A stretch of DNA of 13,377 bases from JAWLBW01 sp041687475 (GTDB lineage: Bacteria; J088; JAWLBW01), in NCBI GenBank assembly GCA_041687475.1, contig JAWLBW010000110.1, positions 1-13,377 on the forward strand, given 5' to 3'. The notes under the pieces are model-generated. The model searched no databases, was not told where the DNA came from, and saw only the letters and a list, made by a program, of their open reading frames with translations. The translations under genes and the position numbers were made by a program. Shown here piece by piece: positions 1 through 5,908 of this stretch (position 1 is its first letter; the number at the start of each line of letters is the position of its first letter).

Positions 1-274
1 TGCGCAGGGCGCGGGCGAGGGCGAAGGGGGGATTTTCGGAGCGATCTTTCTCGAGCACGGCCATCGTGTGTTCGTCGAGCTCGATTTCGGCCTCGACGGC
101 GTAGTGTACGAGACCGTCGAAGGCTGCCATCATATGCTGGAAGGCCTTGCGCGCCTCGTCGGTCGCCGGAGCGTCGGCCGGGCCGGTCTGCCGGTTGCGC
201 ATGCGGATTTTCAGGTATTCGATGGCGGCTGCATCGAATTCGGAAACGAGGTGGCTGTAGGGATGGGTCGACAT
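1..274 (-). CDS. Hypothetical protein, N-terminal 91 residues (runs off the left edge)
   Basis: An open frame on the minus strand begins at the ATG at 274 and stays open for 91 codons to the window edge, so only the N-terminus is seen. The protein starts MSTHPYSHLVSEFDAAA. It is charged and looks mostly helical, with an acidic stretch around residues 70-85 (EAEIELDEHTM...VLEKDRSE). There is no signal peptide or membrane segment, so it is probably cytoplasmic. No strong Shine-Dalgarno sequence precedes the ATG. It is the only long initiating frame here with GC-rich third positions on this strand; competing frames on both strands are short. It lies downstream of the coiled-coil gene on the same strand but 334 bases away, so it is probably a separate unit. 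I do not recognise the family and assign no function. Confidence 0.6.
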   Translation of the reverse strand, partial: MSTHPYSHLVSEFDAAAIEYLKIRMRNRQTGPADAPATDEARKAFQHMMAAFDGLVHYAVEAEIELDEHTMAVLEKDRSENPPFALARALR

Positions 275-344
275 GCTGGTTCGATGGTACCACAGGATGT
301 GAGGCGGCGCTTCGCGCGACATTTGTTCCTGAAGGGATTTACAG

Positions 345-365
345 GAGAGCGCAGGGGGCGCAGAG
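345..365 (-). repeat. Dispersed intergenic repeat, copy 1 (CTCTGCGCC-type)
   Basis: On the minus strand this reads CTCTGCGCCCCCTGCGCTCTC. It matches the plus-strand motif CTCTGCGCCTTTGCGTCTC at 5859-5877, in opposite orientation. Both copies are intergenic. Motifs of this general look (CTCTGCGNCTCTGCGT) are scattered between genes in many bacterial genomes. Confidence 0.45.
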
Positions 366-467
366 AGGTGGTTGTTTGAAGGGCATTGGCTGTTGCCCCC
401 GGCCCCTCACATCTCATGTTGCGTGCCGGACTTCACTATGCGTACACCCGACCGGCATTGCGCCATC

Positions 468-499
468 AACTGCCCCCTACGCGAACTGCCCCCTACGCG
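468..499. repeat. Perfect 16-base tandem direct repeat (2 copies)
   Basis: The unit aactgccccctacgcg occurs at 468-483 and again, identically, at 484-499. It lies between two minus-strand genes and is not part of a recognised coding region. Confidence 0.85.
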
Positions 500-503
500 T
501 CTC

Positions 504-528
504 AAGGTCTGACAGACTGAAGGTCTGA
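504..528. repeat. Direct repeat AAGGTCTGA (2 copies) containing the palindrome GTCTG-A-CAGAC
   Basis: AAGGTCTGA is found at 504-512 and 520-528. The span 507-517 is a perfect palindrome, GTCTG-A-CAGAC. The combination of direct and inverted repeats resembles an operator-like or mobile-element end structure, but no function can be assigned. Confidence 0.6.
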
Positions 529-566
529 AGTACACCTTGGTGCAGGCCTGTTCTTATTCGGAAGAC

Positions 567-585
567 GGACGTCGGACGTCGGACG
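567..585. repeat. 7-base tandem repeat GGACGTC (2.7 copies)
   Basis: GGACGTC occurs at 567-573 and 574-580, followed by a partial unit GGACG at 581-585. It lies just beyond the stop codon of the coiled-coil gene (minus strand). It contains the palindrome GACGTC twice. Confidence 0.8.
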
Positions 586-608
586 CCCCAGGGTAGCCGT
601 GCGGCACG

Positions 609-1343
609 TCAGGGTTGTCCGGGCGTTCCCGGCATGTCGGCTTCCTCTTCGAACCCCGGCCCCGGATAAAAGTAAGGCAAGGGATCGCGCAGGGGCATGA
701 GCGTTTCGAGCTCCCGCTCACGTTCGATGACAATCTGTTGCCGCTGCTCGAGCAGCGACTCGCGCTCGGCCAGGGCCGCATTCTGTTGCTGCAGATAGGT
801 TTCGCGTTCATCGAGCAGAGCCGCCTGGTCGTCGAGTGATTGAAACTCCTGGTCCAGTTCCTGTTCGCGTTGTGCCAGCTCGGCTTCGCGCTGGGCAAGC
901 TCCTGCTGGGCCGAGCGCAGCCTTTCGACCGCCGCCGTGAAATCGGCGGCAAACGGCAGAACGTTTTCGGCCGCCACCGAGTCGTCGAGCAGCGCTTCGC
1001 GGGGCGCCTGCTGCGGGGCCTGTACCTGACCTTGGGCTTGCTGTTCGGGCAGGGCCGTTTCCTGTTGAAACGCCTCGGGTTGCTCGACCTGCGGGCCGGG
1101 TACGGTCGTTTCAGGCTGCATGGGGGTCGACTGCTCCTGAGGAATCTGTGCCGGGGCCGCCGGTTGTTGGGGCGGCTGTGGCTGTTGCGGCTGTGCCTGC
1201 GGTTGGGTCTGCTGAACCATATCGGGCGCCTGCTGCGCCCGCGCGATGGAGGGGGCGAGCAGAAGTGTGAGGGTCACGATGCCGCTTTTCCCCATAAAGC
1301 CGGCTGAAACCCCTGGTGTTCTCTTGTATCTCGTCTCGTGCAT
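609..1343 (-). CDS. Exported Gln/Pro-rich protein with a long heptad coiled coil
   Basis: A 244-aa protein of unknown function, probably periplasmic or surface-located. Residues 1-36 look like a Sec signal peptide: basic n-region, hydrophobic core IVTLTLLLAP around 22-31, and a likely cut after SIARA. Residues 37-115 are low-complexity, rich in Gln and Pro, like a flexible linker or envelope-spanning spacer. Residues 135-218 form a coiled coil in which F, L or V recurs every seven residues twelve times without a break (135, 142, 149 ... 205, 212). The C-terminus is Pro/Gly-rich and acidic. The ATG at 1343 is preceded by GGAAAG at good spacing; an inner ATG at 1295 would also leave a signal peptide, and ATG 1358 is possible. 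The frame is open further upstream, but that part reads like noncoding DNA and would bury the signal peptide. The architecture recalls OmpH/Skp-like or cell-division coiled-coil proteins, but no homology is claimed. Confidence 0.72.
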   Translation of the reverse strand: MHETRYKRTPGVSAGFMGKSGIVTLTLLLAPSIARAQQAPDMVQQTQPQAQPQQPQPPQQPAAPAQIPQEQSTPMQPETTVPGPQVEQPEAFQQETALPEQQAQGQVQAPQQAPREALLDDSVAAENVLPFAADFTAAVERLRSAQQELAQREAELAQREQELDQEFQSLDDQAALLDERETYLQQQNAALAERESLLEQRQQIVIERERELETLMPLRDPLPYFYPGPGFEEEADMPGTPGQP

Positions 1344-1418
1344 GGCGCTTTCCAACATAGCGCGAAACCGGGAACGGCGCAGGTCCGAGCACCCGGTAAG
1401 TCGGCGCGTGTTCTGTCG

Positions 1419-1435
1419 CAGACAGCCGTTGTCTG
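1419..1435. promoter_or_regulatory. Possible operator: inverted repeat CAGACA-N5-TGTCTG
   Basis: A perfect 6+5+6 inverted repeat lies in the 114-base gap between the divergent coiled-coil gene (start 1343, minus) and the membrane-protein gene (start 1458, plus). Size and position suit a dimeric repressor site controlling one or both genes. It could also form a small hairpin in the plus-strand leader. No clear sigma-70 boxes were found next to it. Confidence 0.3.
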
Positions 1436-1457
1436 GTACTTGATCGAGAATCAGGTT

Positions 1458-1904
1458 ATGAGGCGAAAGATCCTGCGTAAAATCCTGCGGAAAATCGGGC
1501 GTATGGCGTCGGCCTACCAGGGACGACTGAATCTGACCGAAGGGTTCATCCTGGCGCTGTTCGCAGCCCTGACGGTGACCTTCTTTCGCGATAAAGGGTG
1601 GCAGGAAGGACTGCTGTACGGCAGCCTTTATGCGACCGTTCACCTCTTGCGTCTTTTTGAACCCGAGGTCAACCGCTTCTTTCAGCAGATACGCTCAACC
1701 CGCCGCCGCCGGGCTCTGTTATGGACGGCGGCGGGGTTAACGCCGCCCATCATCGCCTGGTTCATGGGGGCCGGCGGCGTGCGGGAGGCGGTGATAGCCG
1801 GCTATCTCCCTTTGTTTCTCTTCGGCGTCTTTGCGGTGATAGTCCTGATTCCCCTGCTCCTATGGGACTGGTTTCTGGCGCGTCTCGACAAGAAAGAGAA
1901 TTGA
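1458..1904 (+). CDS. Small polytopic inner-membrane protein of unknown function
   Basis: A 148-aa protein with a strongly basic, amphipathic N-terminus in which K-I-(L/G)-R repeats three times (residues 4-15). Hydrophobic segments follow near 27-43, 51-66 (marginal), 86-104 and 110-140, so 3-4 transmembrane helices are likely. Arginine clusters (RSTRRRR, 79-85) lie between helices, and the short tail DKKEN is charged. The ATG at 1458 is chosen because protein-like sequence begins there and an AGG lies 4 nt upstream; a TTG at 1440 would add six residues. The frame is open upstream to 1338, but that part overlaps the divergent gene and does not read like protein. It converges on the hydrolase gene with 34 bases between the stops. 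No known family is recognised. Confidence 0.7.
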   Translation: MRRKILRKILRKIGRMASAYQGRLNLTEGFILALFAALTVTFFRDKGWQEGLLYGSLYATVHLLRLFEPEVNRFFQQIRSTRRRRALLWTAAGLTPPIIAWFMGAGGVREAVIAGYLPLFLFGVFAVIVLIPLLLWDWFLARLDKKEN

Positions 1905-1924
1905 GTGCGAGACTCCGTCGATGT

Positions 1925-1939
1925 GGAAGGGATGCTTCC
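1925..1939. terminator. Weak hairpin between convergent genes
   Basis: GGAAG-GGATG-CTTCC forms a 5-bp stem with a 5-base loop, followed on the plus strand by TATTTCTT. It lies between the membrane-protein stop (1904, plus) and the hydrolase stop (1939, minus), where a terminator for the plus-strand gene is expected. The stem is short and the T tract broken, so it is only a candidate. Confidence 0.25.
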
Positions 1940-2874
1940 TATTTCTTGGCGAATACCGGCAGGTCTTCGAGAAAACGCCGGTATCGCTCGCCGGCCGCAC
2001 GGGGTTGCTCCATCATGGGCAGGTGCCCCACTGCCGGAATGATCTCAAATTCCCCTTGGGGAAGCGCTTCGCGCAATCGCTCGATTCCCGACGCGTGGAA
2101 CATGCGATCGCCCGCACCCCACAGGGCCAGCGTAGGGACTGTTACCGCCGAAATCATTCCGTCGAGCAGGTAGCGGTCGGCAAGCTGCTCCTTCCACAGG
2201 CGTTCGTTCGACTCGGCCGAACCCAGGGCGCGTGTGCGTGCGTCGACGTAAATGGGACGGGGCAGGAAGGGTTGCTGAACGAAGAGAAAGCGCATCATGG
2301 CGTCGAACTCTTCGGGGGTACGCACGATGAGCGGACTGCCGCCGCTTTCGATGACCCGGTCGCCCTCGCTTCCGTCCGGGGTTCTTATACCATGCGGCGC
2401 CCCGATGAAGGCCAGGCTGGCCACCCGGTGGGGATACCGCGCTGCGTACAGCGCGGCGATGGTTCCGCCCATGGAGTTGCCGGCCAGATGCACGCGTCTC
2501 GCACCGGTTTTTTCCAGAAAGGCATGGAGCCGCTCGACCTGTGGTGCGTAGGCATAGCTGGCGTCGTCGAGGCGCGAGCTTTCGCCGAAACCGGCAAGGT
2601 CGGGAATGATGACCCGATAGCGTCCCGTCAGTACGCGGGCGAATTCGACCCAGTGGTCCTTCTCGGCGAAGATGCCGTGCAGAAGAACGACAGGCTCACC
2701 CTCGCCTCCGTCCAACCAGGCAATATCGTGATCGTCGACCCGCACCGAATGGGCCGTGAGGCCCGAAAGGCTGCGATTCAACGCGACCAGAGGCCTGACG
2801 AATTCCCGGGGTACCGCAAACCAGGCGAGGGCAGCCGCCGATACGGCGAGCGCAAGCAGGATACGTTTGTGCAT
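1939..2874 (-). CDS. Membrane-anchored or exported alpha/beta hydrolase (Lip3/ABHD6-like esterase or lipase)
   Basis: A 311-aa serine hydrolase. A hydrophobic segment at residues 4-20 suggests a signal anchor or uncleaved signal, placing the enzyme outside or on the inner membrane. The oxyanion motif HG is at 66-67 (VVLLHGIF), followed by the strand and loop IIPDLAGFGES near 89-99. The nucleophile elbow G-N-S-M-G-G puts the catalytic Ser at 134. The acid is probably Asp256 in WGAGDRMF and the base His284 in VGHLPMMEQP, so the triad is complete. The pattern fits monoacylglycerol or lipase-3-like hydrolases (ABHD6 type), although meta-cleavage and haloperoxidase-type relatives share these motifs, so the substrate is uncertain. 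The ATG at 2874 has GGAG six bases upstream. The frame could start 12 bases earlier at a TTG, but then the GGAG would be coding. It is transcribed divergently from the 457-aa gene. Confidence 0.88.
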   Translation of the reverse strand: MHKRILLALAVSAAALAWFAVPREFVRPLVALNRSLSGLTAHSVRVDDHDIAWLDGGEGEPVVLLHGIFAEKDHWVEFARVLTGRYRVIIPDLAGFGESSRLDDASYAYAPQVERLHAFLEKTGARRVHLAGNSMGGTIAALYAARYPHRVASLAFIGAPHGIRTPDGSEGDRVIESGGSPLIVRTPEEFDAMMRFLFVQQPFLPRPIYVDARTRALGSAESNERLWKEQLADRYLLDGMISAVTVPTLALWGAGDRMFHASGIERLREALPQGEFEIIPAVGHLPMMEQPRAAGERYRRFLEDLPVFAKK

Positions 2875-2880
2875 GAAAAT

Positions 2881-2884
2881 CTCC
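2881..2884 (-). promoter_or_regulatory. Ribosome binding site deciding the hydrolase start
   Basis: GGAG on the minus strand sits six bases before the ATG at 2874. It supports that start over the TTG at 2886. Confidence 0.65.
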
Positions 2885-3231
2885 AATTCCAGTTACGACT
2901 GAGGTTGGTGCCGACATCTGCTTCGCAGGTGCGCGATTCTGGTTGCGCCTCGGTGGCGAACACGCAGACAGGAAGCGGTTGGTGAAAAGGTTGTTCGTCT
3001 GAACACGGTTGTTTCTGTTGGTGCCTGAGCAGTATCCGTGCCGACACGTAAATGCTTGCAACCGAAGGCGCGCAATCCGAATAGCCCCCTGTGATTTACG
3101 ATTCTGCGAAAGAACGGTTCCACATTCCGCCAGATTGCCGCATTTTCGGCCTTCATGGCAGTGCCGGCCGAAAGTCGCTTACATGGTTCGCCCGGCGTAT
3201 GAAGGTCGCGTCGATTCACCGCGAAACCGAC
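2885..3231. other. Noncoding region between divergent genes
   Basis: About 350 bases lie between the hydrolase leader and the promoter of the 457-aa gene. Frames cross it in several directions but none has a good start or protein-like composition. The one clear structure is the inverted repeat at 3144-3173. The base composition is visibly less GC-rich than in the genes. A hydrolase promoter must lie here, but I could not identify convincing boxes. Confidence 0.5.
3144..3173. repeat. Inverted repeat, 8-bp perfect stem TTTCGGCC / GGCCGAAA
   Basis: The arms at 3144-3151 and 3166-3173 pair perfectly around a 14-base loop. The repeat lies in the divergent intergenic region. No T-run follows on either strand, so a protein-binding site or RNA stem in a leader is as likely as a terminator. 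Confidence 0.4.
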
Positions 3232-3260
3232 TTTTCGCATGGCCATATCCGTGCTATGCT
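3232..3260 (+). promoter_or_regulatory. Candidate extended -10 sigma-70 promoter
   Basis: TATGCT at 3255-3260 is preceded by TG and one base (TGC-TATGCT, extended -10 form). A poor -35 TTTTCG lies at 3232-3237 with a 17-base spacer. It would start transcription near 3267, roughly 110 bases before the ATG at 3376. Confidence 0.4.
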
Positions 3261-3361
3261 TTAGCCCTCGGGTGGAAATAGCCTGCCTATGGGTACGGGT
3301 CCGGTGGCGGCTCTCGTTTCGTCGCCGGTTCGAGGCGTGGTTTCCGACGTGAATGAAGGTT

Positions 3362-3366
3362 GGAGG
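3362..3366 (+). promoter_or_regulatory. Ribosome binding site deciding the start of the 457-aa gene
   Basis: GGAGG at 3362-3366 lies nine bases before the ATG at 3376. It favours this start over the in-frame ATG at 3289, which has no Shine-Dalgarno sequence. Confidence 0.65.
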
Positions 3367-3375
3367 TGCAGGGGC

Positions 3376-4749
3376 ATGAGCAGGGAGACTTTGGTAGAGG
3401 AGCCGTTGAACGGCGAGTTGGAAGGTTTGAAAACCTTTCTTCACGTAAATGCCTTTCGTAAGTTGAAATGCTGGGGCGACGACGATGCGCGAACCGTGAC
3501 GCTGCGGGCGGTTACGGCGCTCGAGCGGTTAGTCGTCGATAACCGCGTTCCGGTTTCCCTGGCGCCGGTCACGTTGGAAACGTTCGAGACCGCCGGCGCC
3601 GCCTTGGCCGATGCGCGCACACGACTTCGCGATCGCCTGTTTCACTTTCACCGGCCGGCTTCGGACAGGCTGCAGCATGTGTTGGCGCACGACAGCGGTT
3701 TTCGCGAAAGCGACTCCGAAGAGGCATCGATGCCCGATCATGCCGTCAACATGGCCAGGGGCATACTGGCCGGGGGCTGCAGACCCGAGTCGGATGGTGA
3801 ATTCCGATTACTCGCCCTGCACTTTGCCGTCGATACCTGGCGGCGGGTGCAAGGTATGGACTCGCTCTGGCGCCGGCTGCTCGCGGTCGATGTGCGAGGT
3901 GGTATCGGACAGGCTGCGACCTCGTCCGACCTCGCCTGCCTTCGCGAGCACCTCGACGTATATGTCGCCGACGCGGTTGCACCTTCACTGCTGCATGAAG
4001 CGTCAGGAAATCCGCTCTGGGCCGCGGCAGGTTATGCAGCCATTCTTTCGGCCTGGCCGACCAGCGGTGCTTTGCGGGCGCTTGGTGCACGAATGCGCGA
4101 GGTGCTCGGCGCGTCGCCCACCATGCGGTTGCGTCTTCAGTCGGCCGTGGTCGACGGCGACGACGATGCGTGGTGGCTTGCCCTCGGACCCTACGTGCGT
4201 GGCCTCATGGCCTTTGCAGCCTCGGCCGCCGGAAAACACTGGCACGTCGACGTTCTCGAGTCGCTGCTGCGGCGAACGCCATGGGCCCGGGAAATCGACA
4301 CCCGGTTTCCCGGGCGCGATTCCCTGGCGCGGGTGCTCGATGCGATGTGCGGCTACCCGCCGGGAACCGGAAACGAACAGGCCGGTGCAGACGAAGGTGA
4401 CGCAATCGCTGCATCGCAATCGGCCCCGGCTGTGACGACCGATTCCTCGAGTACTGAAGACGACGTTCTGGTGGGGCTGATTGAAGAAGAGGCCGAATTT
4501 CTTCGGCGAGCACTACCCGACGAAGACCCGAATCAGGTCGAAGCGGTGCTCTATATCTGGTTGCATCATGTCGAGAAGGCCCTGCGGGAAGAACGACCGC
4601 ATGCGCCCGAGGCCATTGTCGAAAAGGTGCTGGAGGACTTCGACGACGATGCGGAAACGACCGGAGTCTTACGCGAATTCCTTGCCCGTGCGGCCGCGCG
4701 CTATCATCGCAGTGCCGTTTACGTGTTGCACCGCCGACGATGGGGGTGA
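3376..4749 (+). CDS. Hypothetical 457-aa helical protein with a possible J-domain-like N-terminus
   Basis: The function is unknown. There is no signal peptide or clear membrane span, so it is probably cytoplasmic. Residues 20-92 follow a pattern I associate with J-like N-terminal regions of some large bacterial proteins: an N-A-F-R-K-L motif (25-30), then R-x-V-x-x-R (39-44), and A-L-A-D-A-R-x-R-L-R-D-R-L-F-x-F-H (76-91). No HPD tripeptide is present, so canonical DnaK stimulation is not expected. Residues 118-325 are helical, with Trp-containing segments (LHFAVDTWRR, DSLWRRLLAVD) that recall the region following the J-like part in such proteins. A low-complexity linker (330-362) leads to an acidic helical tail (362-457) with HH at 397-398. 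The start at 3376 is set by GGAGG; the frame continues up to an ATG at 3289. It has a candidate promoter of its own. A short frame overlaps its stop, and the MtfA-like gene converges on it. The J-like assignment is an inference from pattern memory. Confidence 0.75.
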   Translation: MSRETLVEEPLNGELEGLKTFLHVNAFRKLKCWGDDDARTVTLRAVTALERLVVDNRVPVSLAPVTLETFETAGAALADARTRLRDRLFHFHRPASDRLQHVLAHDSGFRESDSEEASMPDHAVNMARGILAGGCRPESDGEFRLLALHFAVDTWRRVQGMDSLWRRLLAVDVRGGIGQAATSSDLACLREHLDVYVADAVAPSLLHEASGNPLWAAAGYAAILSAWPTSGALRALGARMREVLGASPTMRLRLQSAVVDGDDDAWWLALGPYVRGLMAFAASAAGKHWHVDVLESLLRRTPWAREIDTRFPGRDSLARVLDAMCGYPPGTGNEQAGADEGDAIAASQSAPAVTTDSSSTEDDVLVGLIEEEAEFLRRALPDEDPNQVEAVLYIWLHHVEKALREERPHAPEAIVEKVLEDFDDDAETTGVLREFLARAAARYHRSAVYVLHRRRWG

Positions 4750-4889
4750 CCGGTGTGTCGCCTGCCGGCGGCCGGGAGGTGAACAGCTGGTTCGACGGCG
4801 ATGAGTATGCCGCGGCGGTAGCAGACATTTACTCGACATGCATGCCGAGCTGTTTTCCATACGTGCCGTCTACCCTATTTCACCGGTAA
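4740..4889 (+). CDS. Possible small overlapping ORF (49 aa)
   Basis: The ATG at 4740 lies inside the last codons of the 457-aa gene and overlaps its TGA by 10 bases, an arrangement that permits translational coupling. The frame runs 49 codons to TAA at 4887-4889, ending 14 bases before the stop of the convergent peptidase gene. The first half uses codons like its neighbours and is acidic (NSWFDGDEYAAAVADIY). The second half has CMPSCF and less typical codons. It has no Shine-Dalgarno sequence of its own. It may be a real coupled small protein, a decayed downstream gene, or chance. Confidence 0.25.
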   Translation: MGVTGVSPAGGREVNSWFDGDEYAAAVADIYSTCMPSCFPYVPSTLFHR

Positions 4890-4903
4890 CGCTGGGGCTG
4901 GTG

Positions 4904-5629
4904 TCACGATTCGGCGTTCGGGCGGTAAAACCGATCGAGCACCCGGTACAGGTCGGGTAGTTCCTCTTCGAGAATGTCGGGCGCTTCGAAATAGGTCTCG
5001 GTGCAGACGGCGAAGAATTCGGCTTCGTTTTCGGCGCCGTAATCGTCGAGTACGTCGAGCACATGCGGCTCGCCCCGTTCGAGTGCGTCGAAATGGGCCG
5101 TCATGACCTTGCCCCATTCGTCGTAATCGGCCATGCGGTGCAGGGCGGGCGTGCCGTTGAAATCGCCGGTCGCCCGGTCGATGACGTGGGCGAACTCGTG
5201 AAAGACGACATTGTAGGCGTCGTGGGGGTCGGCCAGCGATTCGACCACTTCGGGCCACGAAAGCAGCACGACGCCCCAATCATGGGCCTCGCCCTCGTTG
5301 AAGTCGTCGGCCTCGGGGTGACGGAAGGCGTCGGGGTACACGACAATCTCGGTCAGTCGGTTGTAACGCGCGAAGCCAAGCTCGAGAATGATCCGGCAGG
5401 CTGCGGTCGCAATGACCACCTTCATTTCCTCGGTAACCTCAAGGCCGCCGGCCCCGAAGAAGTGTTTCTCCCAGACGAATAGCTTGGTCAGCTCGTCGAG
5501 TCGACGACGATCGTCGGCCGAGAGCTGAAAATAGAACGGCACGTATTCGCGAATGACCGCATGCCATTCGGGGGGAAAGGGGCGACGTTCGAGCAAGCGC
5601 CTGGACAGGAACCGGGGAAGACCGTACAT
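4904..5629 (-). CDS. mtfA: MtfA-like zinc metallopeptidase (M90 family)
   Basis: A 241-aa soluble protein, close to the usual 240-270 aa of the family. The zinc motif HEFAH is at 144-148 (VVFHEFAHVID). The downstream motif E-N-E-A-E-F-F-A-V-x-T-E-x-Y-F-E (200-215) supplies the third ligand, most likely Glu204. The N-terminal part (PPEWHAVIREYVPFYFQLSADDRRRL) matches the start of the family, where the first domain packs on the catalytic one. In E. coli, MtfA binds the glucose repressor Mlc and shows aminopeptidase activity; no Mlc or PTS gene lies here, so a role in sugar control is not supported locally. The ATG at 5629 opens directly on the conserved region; the sequence before it is only weakly Shine-Dalgarno-like. 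It appears monocistronic and convergent with the 457-aa gene. The family assignment is secure; the physiological role is not. Confidence 0.9.
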   Translation of the reverse strand: MYGLPRFLSRRLLERRPFPPEWHAVIREYVPFYFQLSADDRRRLDELTKLFVWEKHFFGAGGLEVTEEMKVVIATAACRIILELGFARYNRLTEIVVYPDAFRHPEADDFNEGEAHDWGVVLLSWPEVVESLADPHDAYNVVFHEFAHVIDRATGDFNGTPALHRMADYDEWGKVMTAHFDALERGEPHVLDVLDDYGAENEAEFFAVCTETYFEAPDILEEELPDLYRVLDRFYRPNAES

Positions 5630-5908
5630 CTACTCAGTTTAGCAGGACGCCCGCGCGCACCGGCAATGCACCTGCGAATCTACGCGAGGGGCAGTCTGAC
5701 ACGGAAGCCAGTGCCGCACTGGTCGTGGTGTATGCCGTCCGCCTCAATCAGGGGAAGAGAGTCCTCTTTACGGTGAGTTCGCATCGATAGCAGCAGGGTC
5801 GGTTCAAGAAGATCGGCAGGCGGAACAGGGATGAACCCGCCTGTTGCGAGTAAGGCCCCTCTGCGCCTTTGCGTCTCGGTGTATCCCCGCCCTGAAGCGG
5901 TCTCCCTG
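5630..5908. other. Intergenic region, no gene seen
   Basis: These 279 bases separate the peptidase start from the stop of the upstream 78-aa gene on the same strand. Frames through it are short or lack protein-like composition. It contains the second copy of the dispersed CTCTGCGCC-type repeat at 5859-5877. A peptidase promoter is expected here, but I could not pick convincing boxes. Confidence 0.5.
5859..5877 (+). repeat. Dispersed intergenic repeat, copy 2 (CTCTGCGCC-type)
   Basis: CTCTGCGCCTTTGCGTCTC matches the minus strand of 345-365 at most positions. It lies between genes, 32 bases from the stop of the 78-aa gene. Confidence 0.45.

Larger units (their letters stand above)
275..608. 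other. Repeat-rich intergenic region without a gene
   Basis: I see no convincing gene in these 334 bases. They contain several short repeats in series: a GAGAGCGCAG...GCGCAGAG motif near 345-365, a 16-base tandem duplication at 468-499, a palindrome inside a direct repeat at 504-528, and a 7-base tandem repeat at 567-585. The clustering suggests a remnant of a mobile or rapidly evolving intergenic element. The stretch 415-499 reads open in short pieces only. Confidence 0.55.

Noticed and set aside
468..585. CRISPR-like array
   Set aside because: The repeats are of different units, short and adjacent, without regular spacers, and no cas gene is present.
1338..1457. Upstream extension of the membrane-protein gene
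   Set aside because: It overlaps the start of the divergent gene and lacks hydrophobic or conserved pattern; ATG 1458 is a better start.
1344..1643. Upstream extension of the coiled-coil gene
   Set aside because: It would overlap the divergent membrane-protein gene and hide the signal peptide; its composition is not protein-like.
1921..2985. Long plus-strand open frame opposite the alpha/beta hydrolase
   Set aside because: The minus strand carries a complete catalytic triad and good RBS; the plus frame is its mirror.
3289..3375. Earlier ATG of the 457-aa gene
   Set aside because: It has no Shine-Dalgarno sequence, while GGAGG precedes ATG 3376; it cannot be fully excluded.
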